64,000 nucleotides of DNA, from contig NZ_AFXQ01000008.1 in NCBI RefSeq assembly GCF_000224415.1, positions 62,001 to 126,000 on the forward strand, in the 5' to 3' direction. Source of the DNA: Citricoccus sp. CH26A. Lineage in GTDB: Bacteria; Actinomycetota; Actinomycetes; Actinomycetales; Micrococcaceae. A program made the position numbers and the translations under genes. The notes under the pieces are model-generated. The model made no database searches. It was not told where the DNA came from and saw only the letters and a program-made list of their open reading frames with translations. Positions 25,998 through 34,771 of the stretch are shown here, one piece after another (position 1 is the first letter of the stretch; every line of letters begins with the position of its first letter).

Positions 25998-27107
25998 TCA
26001 GGCGCTGCCGCGGGTGAAGATCGCGGCACGGACGTCGTCGTCCTCCTCGAGCCCGGCCCCGAGCGCCGAGCCGATCGTGGCCAGCCCGCCCACGAACCAG
26101 GCGAGCTTGAGGTACTGGGGGAAGTGCGCGGGGTCTCCCGTGACCTCCGCGAACACGTCGGGGTCCACCAGCAGCAGGGCGCCGGCCAGGGCCGCCGCGA
26201 ACAGCCCCACGTGCAGCACCATCACCCCGATCAGCACGGAGGAGACCGTGGCGATGTTGAACACGGCGACCTGCTCACGCTCGGCGCGGCGCCGCGGCCT
26301 CTCCCACAGGTTCGCGCCGACCACGAGGGACACCGTCACGGACAGGACGGCCACGGCGCCCACGAGCGCCATCTGCAGCCCGTTGTACTCCGCCGAGAGC
26401 AGCCACAGGTCGGTGGTGATGAGGGTCAGTGCACCGGTCGCCAAGGCAGCGGACAGCGATCGGGACAGGCTCGCGGCGAGCAGCCACGGCCGGTTGGCAC
26501 GGATGGTGCCGAGCAGCAGCCGGGCGTTCGAGGACCCCACCCGCCAGGCGAACAGCCCACCGCTCTCGGCACCGCGGTCCTCGACGTCCGTGGCCAGTTG
26601 GCGCGCCGCGTCCACGGCGGCCCGCAGTTGCTGCGGCGAGGGATCGCTCTCATCCGGGTCCAGGCCCAGGATCCGTGCGACGACGTCACGCACCGCGTCC
26701 GCGACGCCCACCCCCGCCAGGTCCAGGGACACGACCCCGGCTGAGTGCGCGGGGGAGACCTGCGCGGTCAGCGTGTGCCGGCCCTGCCGCAACGGTTCCT
26801 CGCACACGCCGACCGCGAGGTCCCAGTCCCGGTCGAGCATGCAGTCCCGCGTGGACTCGAGAAGGTCCAGCGAGTCGTCGTCCTCGGCATCCCCGAGGTG
26901 TCCCCGCTCCACCTGGACCTGCCAGGACAACCCCGGGTAGGCGGTTGCCAGACCCTCCTCGAGTTCCGCGGCCAGGGCTCCCTCCTGCGCCGGAACGGAC
27001 ACGTCCGCCCGGATCAGCACGCCCAGCCGGACGATGGTCCCGGGACGGGTCGGGTCCGCGCCCGGGGCCCGGTGCTCCGAGGCCCCTGCCCCGTCCGGTG
27101 CCCTCAC
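25998..27107 (-). CDS. unknown membrane protein coupled to the ABC exporter
   Basis: The protein has 369 residues from the GTG at 27107, which overlaps the ABC exporter stop by GTGA. The first 220 or so residues are soluble, with an opening strand RLGVLIRADVSVPAQEG and acidic stretches (LGDAEDDDSLDLL). Four membrane helices follow (around SLSRSLSAALATGALTLITT, LVGAVAVLSVTVSLVVGANL, SSVLIGVMVLHVGLFAAAL, WFVGGLATIGSALGAGL). I do not recognise the family. The tight coupling implies that it is made with, and may act with, the heterodimeric exporter. Confidence 0.75.
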   Translation of the reverse strand: MRAPDGAGASEHRAPGADPTRPGTIVRLGVLIRADVSVPAQEGALAAELEEGLATAYPGLSWQVQVERGHLGDAEDDDSLDLLESTRDCMLDRDWDLAVGVCEEPLRQGRHTLTAQVSPAHSAGVVSLDLAGVGVADAVRDVVARILGLDPDESDPSPQQLRAAVDAARQLATDVEDRGAESGGLFAWRVGSSNARLLLGTIRANRPWLLAASLSRSLSAALATGALTLITTDLWLLSAEYNGLQMALVGAVAVLSVTVSLVVGANLWERPRRRAEREQVAVFNIATVSSVLIGVMVLHVGLFAAALAGALLLVDPDVFAEVTGDPAHFPQYLKLAWFVGGLATIGSALGAGLEEDDDVRAAIFTRGSA

Positions 27108-29359
27108 CGGTCGCGGATCCCGGACTCGTCCGGCTCGGGGTCCGTCACCACGGGCCCGGGACCCGTCACCAGGGGAACGGAGCCGGTCACGACGGGGACC
27201 GGACCGGCACCGGCCGGGACCGTCCCCTCGCCGCTGACCGGCAAGGCTCCGGTGCCCGGCGAGAGGGCCTCCGCCTCGGCGTCGAGGTCCACGCCCGCGG
27301 TGAACTGGGACATGTACAGCCGGTGATAGGCGCCCCCGGCGGCGAGCAGCTGATCGTGGGAGCCCTGCTCCACGATGTCCCCGTGCTCCATCACCAGGAT
27401 CACGTCCGCGTCGCGGATGGTGGACAACCGGTGGGCGATGACGAACGAGGTCCGGTCGGTCCGCAGCGCCGCCATGGCCTCCTGGACCAGCACCTCGGTC
27501 CGGGTGTCCACGGACGAGGTGGCCTCGTCCAGGATCAGCAGGGCGGGATCGGCCAGGAAGGCGCGGGCGATCGTGATGAGCTGGCGCTCCCCGGCGGAGA
27601 CGTTGGCGCCCTCGTCCTCGATGACCGTGTCGTAGCCGTCTGGCAGGGTGTGCACGAAGCGGTCCACGAAGGTGGCCCGCGCCGCGGCCACGACCTCCTC
27701 GTCCATGGCGTCCAGCCGCCCGTACCGGATGTTCTCCCGGATGGTCCCGCCGAACAGGACGGCGTCCTGCAGCACCATGCCCACCTGGCCGCGCAGCACG
27801 CCCCGTTGCAGGGAGCGGATGTCCACGCCGTCGAGGCGGATCGCGCCGGCGTCGATCTCGTAGAACCGCATGATGAGGTTCACCAGCGTGGTCTTCCCGG
27901 CACCGGTGGGCCCCACGATGGCGATGGTGTGCCCGGGCTCGGCGGTCAGGGACAGGTCCGTGATGAGCGGCTTCTCCGGGGTGTAGGAGAAGGCCACGTG
28001 GTCGAACTCGATCCGCCCGAGCACCGGCCGGGCCAGGTCCGCCGGCCGGCGCCCGGACGGGTCCAGGGTGCCCGCGCGCTCCTGGTCGGCCAGGTCCGGG
28101 TCCTGTTCCTCGGCGTCGAGCAGCTCGAAGATCCGCTCGGCGGAGGCCACGCCGGAGATGAGCATGTTGGACATGCCCGCCACCTGGCCCAGCGGCTGGT
28201 TGAACTCCCGCGAGTACTGGATGAAGGCCGTGACGGCGCCGAGGGTCATCTGGCCCGTGGCCACCCGCAGACCGCCCACCACGGCGATGCCCACGTAGCC
28301 GAGGTAGTTCACCCACTGCATGATCGGCATGATCATCCCGGAGTAGAACTGTGCCCGGAACGAGGCCTCGTAGAGCTCCTCGTTGCGCTCGTCGAAGCGG
28401 GCGCCCATGTCCTGCTGACGGCCGAACGCCGTCACCAGCTCGTGCCCCGTGAAGGACTCCTCGATGTGGCCGTTGAGCCGGCCGGTGTTCTTCCACTGGG
28501 CGGTGAACAGCTTCTGCGACTTCGAGCCGATGATCCCCACCACCACGCCGGACAACGGGAGCGCGATCAACGCGATGAGCGCCAGCTGCCAGGACAGCCA
28601 GAACATCATGATGACGATGCCGATGATCGTCAGCGCCGAGTAGACCAGGGTGGCGAACGCCTGCTGCATGGCCTGCTGGACGTTGTCCACGTCATTGGTC
28701 GTCCGGGACAGCAGGTCACCGCGCTGCCGGGTGTCGAAGTAGCTCAGCGGCAGGCGGTTGACCTTGGCCTCGATGTCCTGGCGCAACCGGTAGACCACGC
28801 GCATGACGATGTCGTTCAGGACCCGCCCCTGCAGCCACATGAACAGCTGGGCCACCACGTACATGCCGAGCACGATGAGGATGAGCCGGGCCAGTTCCGC
28901 GAAGTCGATGCCCTGGCCGGGCACGAAGTCCATCCCGGACAGCATCTCCGCCGCCTGGGCCTGGCCGGTGGCGCGCAACCCGTCGATGACCTGTTCGGCG
29001 GTCATGCCGGCCGGCATCTGGGCCGAGACCAGGCCGCCGAAGATCACGTTCATCGCGTCACCGAGGATGGCGGGGGCCCAGACGTTGAAGACCACGGCCA
29101 CGACGACCAGCACCACGACCAGCGTCATGCCGGTCCGCTCGGGCCCGAAGGTGGCGAACAGGCGCTTGGCCGAGGGCCAGAACGCCTTGGCCCTGCGGGG
29201 AACCGCGGTGTCGCCCCACTCGTCCGGTCCCACGCTGTCCTGCAGCTCGGCGATCTCCTCGTCCGTGATCGCGACGGCGTCGCCGGCACCCTGTCCCCGG
29301 CGGTCCGCCGCGCGCAGGGCCCTCCGGCCCCTCTTCCGGTTCGCTCCGTCCGCGCTCAT
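27104..29359 (-). CDS. ABC exporter half-transporter, consensus-catalytic subunit
   Basis: The protein has 751 residues: a long charged N-terminus, a six-helix ABC membrane domain (about 70-420), then the nucleotide-binding domain. Walker A is GPTGAGKTT and Walker B LLILDEATSSVD with the catalytic Glu, but the signature is altered (NVSAGERQ instead of LSGGQ). Paired with the next gene, whose signature is intact but whose Walker B is altered, it forms an asymmetric heterodimer of the TM287/288 or LmrCD kind. The C-terminal 70 residues hold short repeats (PVVTG, PLVTG, PVVTD) and are likely disordered. ATGA and GTGA overlaps link it to both neighbours. Confidence 0.88.
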   Translation of the reverse strand: MSADGANRKRGRRALRAADRRGQGAGDAVAITDEEIAELQDSVGPDEWGDTAVPRRAKAFWPSAKRLFATFGPERTGMTLVVVLVVVAVVFNVWAPAILGDAMNVIFGGLVSAQMPAGMTAEQVIDGLRATGQAQAAEMLSGMDFVPGQGIDFAELARLILIVLGMYVVAQLFMWLQGRVLNDIVMRVVYRLRQDIEAKVNRLPLSYFDTRQRGDLLSRTTNDVDNVQQAMQQAFATLVYSALTIIGIVIMMFWLSWQLALIALIALPLSGVVVGIIGSKSQKLFTAQWKNTGRLNGHIEESFTGHELVTAFGRQQDMGARFDERNEELYEASFRAQFYSGMIMPIMQWVNYLGYVGIAVVGGLRVATGQMTLGAVTAFIQYSREFNQPLGQVAGMSNMLISGVASAERIFELLDAEEQDPDLADQERAGTLDPSGRRPADLARPVLGRIEFDHVAFSYTPEKPLITDLSLTAEPGHTIAIVGPTGAGKTTLVNLIMRFYEIDAGAIRLDGVDIRSLQRGVLRGQVGMVLQDAVLFGGTIRENIRYGRLDAMDEEVVAAARATFVDRFVHTLPDGYDTVIEDEGANVSAGERQLITIARAFLADPALLILDEATSSVDTRTEVLVQEAMAALRTDRTSFVIAHRLSTIRDADVILVMEHGDIVEQGSHDQLLAAGGAYHRLYMSQFTAGVDLDAEAEALSPGTGALPVSGEGTVPAGAGPVPVVTGSVPLVTGPGPVVTDPEPDESGIRDR

Positions 29360-31113
29360 GCCACTTCCTCCGCACTGATCTGGGAGTCGACGATCTCCCG
29401 GTAGGTCTCCGACGTCGCGAGCAGTTCCTCGTGGGTGCCACGGCCGACGATCCGGCCCTCGTCCAGGACCAGGATCTGGTCGGCATCGGTGATGGTGGAG
29501 ACGCGCTGGGCCACGATGATCGTGGTGGCCCCCCGGGTGTACCCGGTCAGGGCCTGGCGCAACCGGGCGTCGGTCGTGACGTCGAGCGCCGAGAACGAGT
29601 CGTCGAACACGTAGACCCGGGGCCGGGCCACGAGCGCCCGGGCGATGCACAGGCGCTGGCGCTGGCCCCCGGAGACGTTGGTGCCGCCCTGGGAGATCGC
29701 GGAGTCCAGTCCGGTGCGGGCCGCCTCCCCCTCCCCCGTCGTGCGGTCCCGGACGAATTCCGTGGCCTGGGCCGTGTCCAGGGCCGCCCACAGATCGGCG
29801 TCCGTGGCCTCGGGGTTGCCGAACCGGAGGTTGTCCGCCACGGACCCGGAGAACAGGAACGGCTTCTGGGGGACCAGTCCCACGGCCGCGGTGAGCGAGG
29901 CCCTGGCCTGCTCGGTCACCGGCACCCCGTCGATGAGGACCTCTCCGCCGGTGGCGTCGTAGAGCCGGGGGATGAGGTTCACCAGCGTCGACTTGCCCGA
30001 ACCGGTGGAGCCGATGATCGCGGTCGTGCGGCCCGGCTCGGCGGTGAAGGAGATGCCGTCCAGCACGGGCGACTCCGCACCCGGGTAGGCGAAGCGGACA
30101 TCGCGCAGTTCCACCCGGCCCTCCTGGCGCTCGGGCACCCTCGGGGCGGCCGGTTCCCGGAGCGAACCGGAGGTGGACAGCACCTCACCGATGCGCCGGG
30201 CACAGACGACGGCCCGCGGAAGCATCATGAACATGAAGGTGCCCATCATGACGGCCATGAGGATCTGCAGGAGGTACTGCATGAACGCGGTCAGGGCGCC
30301 GACCTCCACGAGTCCCTGGTCCACGCGCAGGCCGCCGAACCAGAGCACGGCGGCGGTGGCCAGGTGCAGGACCATGGTGATGACCGGGCCCATCAGGACG
30401 AACAACCGGCCGATCCGGACCGAGGTGTCCGTCAGCGCGGCATTGGCGTCGGTGAACCGCTGGGCCTCGTGGCGTTCCCGGACGAAGGCGCGGACCACGC
30501 GGATGCCCATGATCTGTTCGCGCATCACGCCGTTCACGCCGTCGATGTTGTCCTGCATCCGTTCGAACAACGGCATGAGGGTGCGCACGAGCAGGCCGAC
30601 GATGACCAGCAGCAGGGGAACCGAGACCCACACGAGCCAGGACAGGCCGGGATCCTCCTGGATCGCCATGATGATGCCGCCGATGGACATGATCGGGACC
30701 ATGACCATGAAGTTCAGCGCCATGAGCACGACCATCTGCACCTGCTGGACGTCGTTCGTGCCGCGGGTGATGAGGGTGGGGGCGCCGAAGCGTCCGACCT
30801 CCTCGGCGGAGAACCCGTCCACCTGGGAGTACACGGCCTTGCGGACGTCCCGGCCGAGGGCCATCGCCACACGGGCGCCGAACCACACGGCGGCGATCGC
30901 CGTGGCCACCTGGACGATGGCGACGCCGAGCATCACCGCCCCGGTCCGCCAGATGTAGCCGGTATCACCCCGGGCGATGCCGTCGTCGATGATGTCGGCG
31001 TTCAGGCTCGGCAGGTACAGCGTGGCCAGGGTGGCGGCCAGTTGCAGCACCAGGACCGCTACGACGGAGCGCCAGTAGGGCCTGCCGTAGTGCCGGACGA
31101 GTTTCCAGAGCAC
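29356..31113 (-). CDS. ABC exporter half-transporter, degenerate-site subunit
   Basis: The protein has 585 residues with six membrane helices and a C-terminal nucleotide-binding domain. Walker A is GSTGSGKST and the signature NVSGGQRQR is intact. Walker B reads YVFDDSFSALD, with Asp in place of the catalytic Glu, as in the degenerate subunit of heterodimeric exporters. It would export drugs, lipids or peptides with the next gene product. The GTG at 31113 has GGGAG at 7-nt spacing. It is the first of three coupled genes (ATGA overlap with the second). Confidence 0.88.
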   Translation of the reverse strand: MLWKLVRHYGRPYWRSVVAVLVLQLAATLATLYLPSLNADIIDDGIARGDTGYIWRTGAVMLGVAIVQVATAIAAVWFGARVAMALGRDVRKAVYSQVDGFSAEEVGRFGAPTLITRGTNDVQQVQMVVLMALNFMVMVPIMSIGGIIMAIQEDPGLSWLVWVSVPLLLVIVGLLVRTLMPLFERMQDNIDGVNGVMREQIMGIRVVRAFVRERHEAQRFTDANAALTDTSVRIGRLFVLMGPVITMVLHLATAAVLWFGGLRVDQGLVEVGALTAFMQYLLQILMAVMMGTFMFMMLPRAVVCARRIGEVLSTSGSLREPAAPRVPERQEGRVELRDVRFAYPGAESPVLDGISFTAEPGRTTAIIGSTGSGKSTLVNLIPRLYDATGGEVLIDGVPVTEQARASLTAAVGLVPQKPFLFSGSVADNLRFGNPEATDADLWAALDTAQATEFVRDRTTGEGEAARTGLDSAISQGGTNVSGGQRQRLCIARALVARPRVYVFDDSFSALDVTTDARLRQALTGYTRGATTIIVAQRVSTITDADQILVLDEGRIVGRGTHEELLATSETYREIVDSQISAEEVA

Positions 31114-31340
31114 GGTTCACTCCCGGGTCATAGTGGGGTCCGCGAAGGATCCGCTTCGACGGACGAGGGTGGCGGGACCGTGACGGGACCCCGTGACCGC
31201 GCGCCAGGGCCGTGGCGGGGTGGCGGGAGGTCGGGGACCGGAATGGTCCGTGGTCCATCATGCCCTACCCGGTTCGCCGCCGGGGCCGTTGCGGGCCCGG
31301 TGGGAGGGATCCCGCAGGATCGGAATCACCCGGCCGCAGG

Positions 31341-31370
31341 GGCCCGGGGTGCGCGCCGCGGCCCCGGGCC
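31341..31370 (-). terminator. GC-rich hairpin after the MBL-fold hydrolase gene
   Basis: A 9-bp perfect stem (31341-31349 with 31362-31370) begins 8 bp beyond the hydrolase stop on the minus strand. The rest of the 264-bp gap up to the ABC gene shows no gene. Confidence 0.45.
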
Positions 31371-31377
31371 GGGGGGA

Positions 31378-32229
31378 TCAGGTCAGGTGGTCGCAGCGGC
31401 CCTCGGCCCAGTCCGCGTGGCGCTGCGCGGAGCGGTGCATCACGGCGCGGGCCTCCGCGGTGATGCAGCCGGTGAAGTTGTCGTAGAGCCGGTCGTAGTC
31501 GTACCGGTCCAGGTAGTCGGCGATCCGCAGCGCCACCCGCCCGGACAGGGGCAGGTAGTTCGGGAAGGACCGCATGAACGTGGTCCAGGCCCGGTCCCGC
31601 GCCACGCCCACGGTGTCCCCGGCCAGCAGCACCCCCCGCCCGTCCTCGGCGGTGTAGTGCACCACCACGCTGCCCGGGAAGTGGCCACCGGGCTGGGAGG
31701 CCGTGACCCCGGGCAGGGGTTCGATCGTTCCGGACCACAGTTCCAGGTTCCCCGGCCGCCGGGCCAGCCACGCGGCGTCGGGCGCGGAGACGTAGACCGG
31801 TACGCCGTCGAACGCCTCGGACCAGTCCGACTGGACCCCGTACATGTGCGGGTGGGAGGCGATGATCCCGGCCAGCCCGCCGAGGCCGGCCACCGCCTCC
31901 ACGGCCGCCCGGTCGATGTGGGCGGGGACGTCCACCAGGAGGTTCCCGGCCGGCGTCGTCAGCAGCTTGGCATGCTGGCCGATCCCGACCCCGCCGCGCA
32001 CCGGCAGCGCCCAGAGGCCCGGCTCCAGCGGGGCCGGTTGCACGCGGGCACCACCGGAGCGCAGGGCGCCGACGGTCGTCCAGCGCTGGCCGTCGGCCGG
32101 GACCCACTGGCGGTCGTCGGCGCAGATCGCGCACGTCCCGGGCAGGGCGTCCGGGTCGTGTTCCACCCCGCAGGTGGTGCACAGCACGGTCCGGTCCCAC
32201 GGCTGGTCAGGTGTCGGCTGGGTGTCCAT
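31378..32229 (-). CDS. metallo-beta-lactamase-fold hydrolase with N-terminal zinc-ribbon-like segment
   Basis: The protein has 283 residues. The N-terminus has two CxxC pairs (VLCTTCGVEH, TCAICADDRQW) that look like a small zinc ribbon. The MBL fold follows: NLLVDVPAHIDR, ASHPHMYGVQ in place of the HxHxDH motif, GGHFPGSVVVHY and LLAGDTVG. The metal loop keeps two histidines but lacks the usual Asp-His, so metal binding may be partial or catalysis changed. The ending DYDRLYDNFTG is typical of a family of MBL proteins of unknown role. Confidence 0.72.
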   Translation of the reverse strand: MDTQPTPDQPWDRTVLCTTCGVEHDPDALPGTCAICADDRQWVPADGQRWTTVGALRSGGARVQPAPLEPGLWALPVRGGVGIGQHAKLLTTPAGNLLVDVPAHIDRAAVEAVAGLGGLAGIIASHPHMYGVQSDWSEAFDGVPVYVSAPDAAWLARRPGNLELWSGTIEPLPGVTASQPGGHFPGSVVVHYTAEDGRGVLLAGDTVGVARDRAWTTFMRSFPNYLPLSGRVALRIADYLDRYDYDRLYDNFTGCITAEARAVMHRSAQRHADWAEGRCDHLT

Positions 32230-32280
32230 GGTCAGTGCAGTGTAGGCGGCGCGCCGCGGGACGGGACAGGCCCCGGGGCG

Positions 32281-33228
32281 TCAGCCCCCGGCCCACTCGT
32301 GGGAGGCCTTGTTGCGCAGGCCGACCAGTTCCAGCGCCCTGCGCTCCAGGGACTGGTCCTGTTCGGTCACCGCCCGCCACTGCTTGACCGGCACGGCCTT
32401 GCCGTTCGTCCCGGTGGAGACCATCACGGTGAGCCCGTGGGCGATCAGCTTGGGCTCGCGCTCGCGGCGGTCCCCCGCCCGGGCGCGGATGGAGACGTGC
32501 ATGGAGCGTGCCGAGGTGTGGACCAGGCGGGCCTCGATCTCCACCAGGTCCCCCACCCGCACCGGCTGGTAGAAGCGGACGCCGCCGGCGAAGACCGCCA
32601 CGACCGGCAGCCCGGACCAGCGGGAGGCACAGACGTTGGCGGCCTCGTCGATCCAGCGCATCACGGCCCCGGCCTGGACCTTCTCCCCCGGGTAGACCTC
32701 CCGGGTGTTGGCCACGAAGCGCAACACCACGGTCTCGGCGGTCAGCTCCCCCTCCGGGGGCGGGGCGGACACCATGGCCTCCTCCACCTCACGGCGGATG
32801 GTGCCGCGGACCCTGGCCAACCGCGCGCGCTCCAGCTCCTCCGGGGTAGTCGGTTCCCACGGACGGACGGGCACCGGTGCACCGGCGTCGTCCACGGCCA
32901 CGTAGACCATGACGCACTCGGTGCACACCACGGCCTTGCCGTGCTCGTCCCGGGTGTCCGGCAGCACCACCCGGGTCTGCACGTGCACCGAGGTCCGGCC
33001 CGTGTACACCACGCGGGCCTCGACGATCACGCGGGTCTCCACGGGCACCGGGTTGGCGAAGTGCATGTTCCCCACGTAGGAACCCACCACGTCGCCCCCG
33101 GACCAGCTGGCGGCCGCGGCGTAGGCCGTCTTGTCGATCCAGGTCATCACGGTTCCGGCGTCGACCGAGCCGTCCGGGTGGTCATAGGCCTCGGCACGGA
33201 ACTGGAGGGCGACGGAACTTCGGGGCAT
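32281..33228 (-). CDS. double-hotdog acyl-CoA thioesterase (first paralogue)
   Basis: The protein has 315 residues made of two hotdog domains. Each has the helix motif (GTVMTWIDKTAYAAAASWSG; GAVMRWIDEAANVCASRW) and a following strand with TGRTSVHV or TSARSMHV. This is the BFIT/ACOT-like arrangement that hydrolyses fatty acyl-CoA. Acidic residues in both hotdog helices are present. The gene is divergent from a clear paralogue at 33365-34360, separated by 136 bp. The cellular substrate is not known. Confidence 0.85.
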   Translation of the reverse strand: MPRSSVALQFRAEAYDHPDGSVDAGTVMTWIDKTAYAAAASWSGGDVVGSYVGNMHFANPVPVETRVIVEARVVYTGRTSVHVQTRVVLPDTRDEHGKAVVCTECVMVYVAVDDAGAPVPVRPWEPTTPEELERARLARVRGTIRREVEEAMVSAPPPEGELTAETVVLRFVANTREVYPGEKVQAGAVMRWIDEAANVCASRWSGLPVVAVFAGGVRFYQPVRVGDLVEIEARLVHTSARSMHVSIRARAGDRREREPKLIAHGLTVMVSTGTNGKAVPVKQWRAVTEQDQSLERRALELVGLRNKASHEWAGG

Positions 33229-33351
33229 GACACGAAACTAGCACCCGTGACGTACGCCACGTTGCCGCCATTCTCACCCAGCGGAACCGGAGGCAGGTGC
33301 GCGGGGCGGGCCGGCGGACGTTCACGTTCGGCCGGACACGGCGCACCACGG

Positions 33352-33357
33352 CAGAAT
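33352..33357 (+). promoter_or_regulatory. -10-like CAGAAT, leaderless promoter of the second thioesterase
   Basis: CAGAAT ends 7 nt before the ATG at 33365. It overlaps the alternative upstream ATG at 33356, which argues for the downstream start. Confidence 0.45.
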
Positions 33358-33364
33358 GGAGGTC

Positions 33365-34360
33365 ATGGAGACCGCCCCACATCCGGCCGCGCCCGTCGGC
33401 GAGCGCCGGCACGAGATGACCCTGCGCTTCCTGGCCGCCCCCACGGACCGGGGCCACGCCGGGACGGTGGACGCCGGACGGGTCCTGGAGTGGATCGACA
33501 AGGCCGCGTTCGCCGCGGCCACCGCGTGGTCCGGTTCCTACTGCGTGACGGCCTACGTGGGGAACATCCACTTCCACGATCCGGTGCAGGTCGGCGAGAT
33601 GGTCGAGATCACCGCCACGGTGCTCTACACCGGCCGCAGCTCGATGCACATCAACACCATGGTCCGCTCCGGGGATCCGAAGACCGGGCTCCTCGAGGAG
33701 CGGGCCCGCTGCCTGGTGATCTTCGTGGCGGTGGACGGCGCCGGGCGCTCCACCCCGGTCCCGGAGTTCGTGCCCCGCACGCTGGAACAGCAACTCGCCC
33801 GGGACTACGCCGTCTCCCGCATCCCGGTCCGGGACGAGATCGGCGCCGAGCTGAAGAAGCAGACGTACACGGACGCCGGGACGGCCGAGAAGGTGGTCCT
33901 GCGCTTCCTGGCCGTGCCCACGGACGTCAACTGGGGCGGCAAGGTCCACGGCGGGATCGTCATGGAGTGGATCGACCAGGCCGCCTACCTCTGTTCCTCC
34001 CGGTACTGCGGGCGGGACACCGTGGCCGTGTTCTCCGGGGGCATCCGCTTCCTGCAGCCCCTGCACATCGGGGACCTCGTGGAGGTCGAGGCACGCCTGA
34101 TCTACACGGGCAACAAGGGCATGCACATCGCCGTGGAGGTCCGCTCGGGGGATCCCAAGGGCACCGAACTGCACCTGACCACCAATTGCATCACCGTGAT
34201 GGTGGCCCGTGACGACGAGGGCACCTCCGTGCCCGTGACCCCCTGGGTGCCCGTCACCGAGGAGGACCGTCGCCTGTGGCAGCACGCCCGCGACCTCCTG
34301 GCCATCCGCGGCCGGGCCCCGGGCAACCGGCTGCCCAACCATCTCCTGGAGGAGGCCTGA
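33365..34360 (+). CDS. double-hotdog acyl-CoA thioesterase (second paralogue)
   Basis: The protein has 331 residues and again two hotdog domains (AGRVLEWIDKAAFAAATAW; GGIVMEWIDQAAYLCSSRY), each followed by TGRSSMHI or TGNKGMHI. It parallels the divergent gene product along its whole length, so the pair arose by duplication. I start at the ATG at 33365 because the ATG three codons earlier lies within the predicted -10 element. The stop overlaps the HEAT-repeat gene start by one base (TGATG). Confidence 0.87.
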   Translation: METAPHPAAPVGERRHEMTLRFLAAPTDRGHAGTVDAGRVLEWIDKAAFAAATAWSGSYCVTAYVGNIHFHDPVQVGEMVEITATVLYTGRSSMHINTMVRSGDPKTGLLEERARCLVIFVAVDGAGRSTPVPEFVPRTLEQQLARDYAVSRIPVRDEIGAELKKQTYTDAGTAEKVVLRFLAVPTDVNWGGKVHGGIVMEWIDQAAYLCSSRYCGRDTVAVFSGGIRFLQPLHIGDLVEVEARLIYTGNKGMHIAVEVRSGDPKGTELHLTTNCITVMVARDDEGTSVPVTPWVPVTEEDRRLWQHARDLLAIRGRAPGNRLPNHLLEEA

Positions 34361-34740
34361 TGGACACCCGAGACTGGGACGTGAACCTGCCGGGTTCACC
34401 GGACCTGCCCGCACGCGCCCCGGCCCGGCCCGCCGCCGTGCTGGCGGGACTGGACAGCGACGACCGGCAGGTCCGTGAGGCGAGCTGCCGGGTGGCCGCC
34501 GCGCAGGGCATCACCGAGGCCGCCGGCCCGCTCGAGCGGTTGCTCACCGACCCGGACCCGCGCGTGCGCAGCGCAGCCGCCCAGGCCCTGGGGGCGGTGG
34601 GCCGGGAGAGCGCCGCCCGGGCCCTGAACGGGCTGCTCATGGACCCGGACTCCGTGCTGGCCTCCGCCGCGGAGGACGCCCTGGTGCAGATCGCGGACCG
34701 CCTGGACCGTCCCGACCTGCGCCCCCGCACCGAGTACTGA
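34360..34740 (+). CDS. HEAT-repeat protein
   Basis: The protein has 126 residues. Tandem helical repeats of about 31 residues are visible (LDSDDRQVREASCRVAAAQG, LTDPDPRVRSAAAQALGAVG, LMDPDSVLASAAEDALVQIA). They match HEAT/PBS-lyase-type repeats, a protein-interaction scaffold. The start is coupled (TGATG) to the thioesterase gene and preceded by GGAGGAGG. A partner protein is not evident. Confidence 0.78.
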   Translation: MDTRDWDVNLPGSPDLPARAPARPAAVLAGLDSDDRQVREASCRVAAAQGITEAAGPLERLLTDPDPRVRSAAAQALGAVGRESAARALNGLLMDPDSVLASAAEDALVQIADRLDRPDLRPRTEY

Positions 34741-34755
34741 GGCCTCCCGCCCCGG

Positions 34756-34761
34756 TACCCT
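34756..34761 (+). promoter_or_regulatory. -10-like TACCCT before rlmC
   Basis: TACCCT ends 10 nt before the ATG at 34772, giving at most a few untranslated bases. No ribosome binding site is seen. Confidence 0.4.
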
Positions 34762-34771
34762 TGAGGGCACC

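Noticed and set aside
29431-34212. Very long plus-strand frame across the ABC exporter, MBL and thioesterase genes
   Set aside because: It overlaps four recognisable genes on the other strand and shows no conserved motif. It arises from GC bias.
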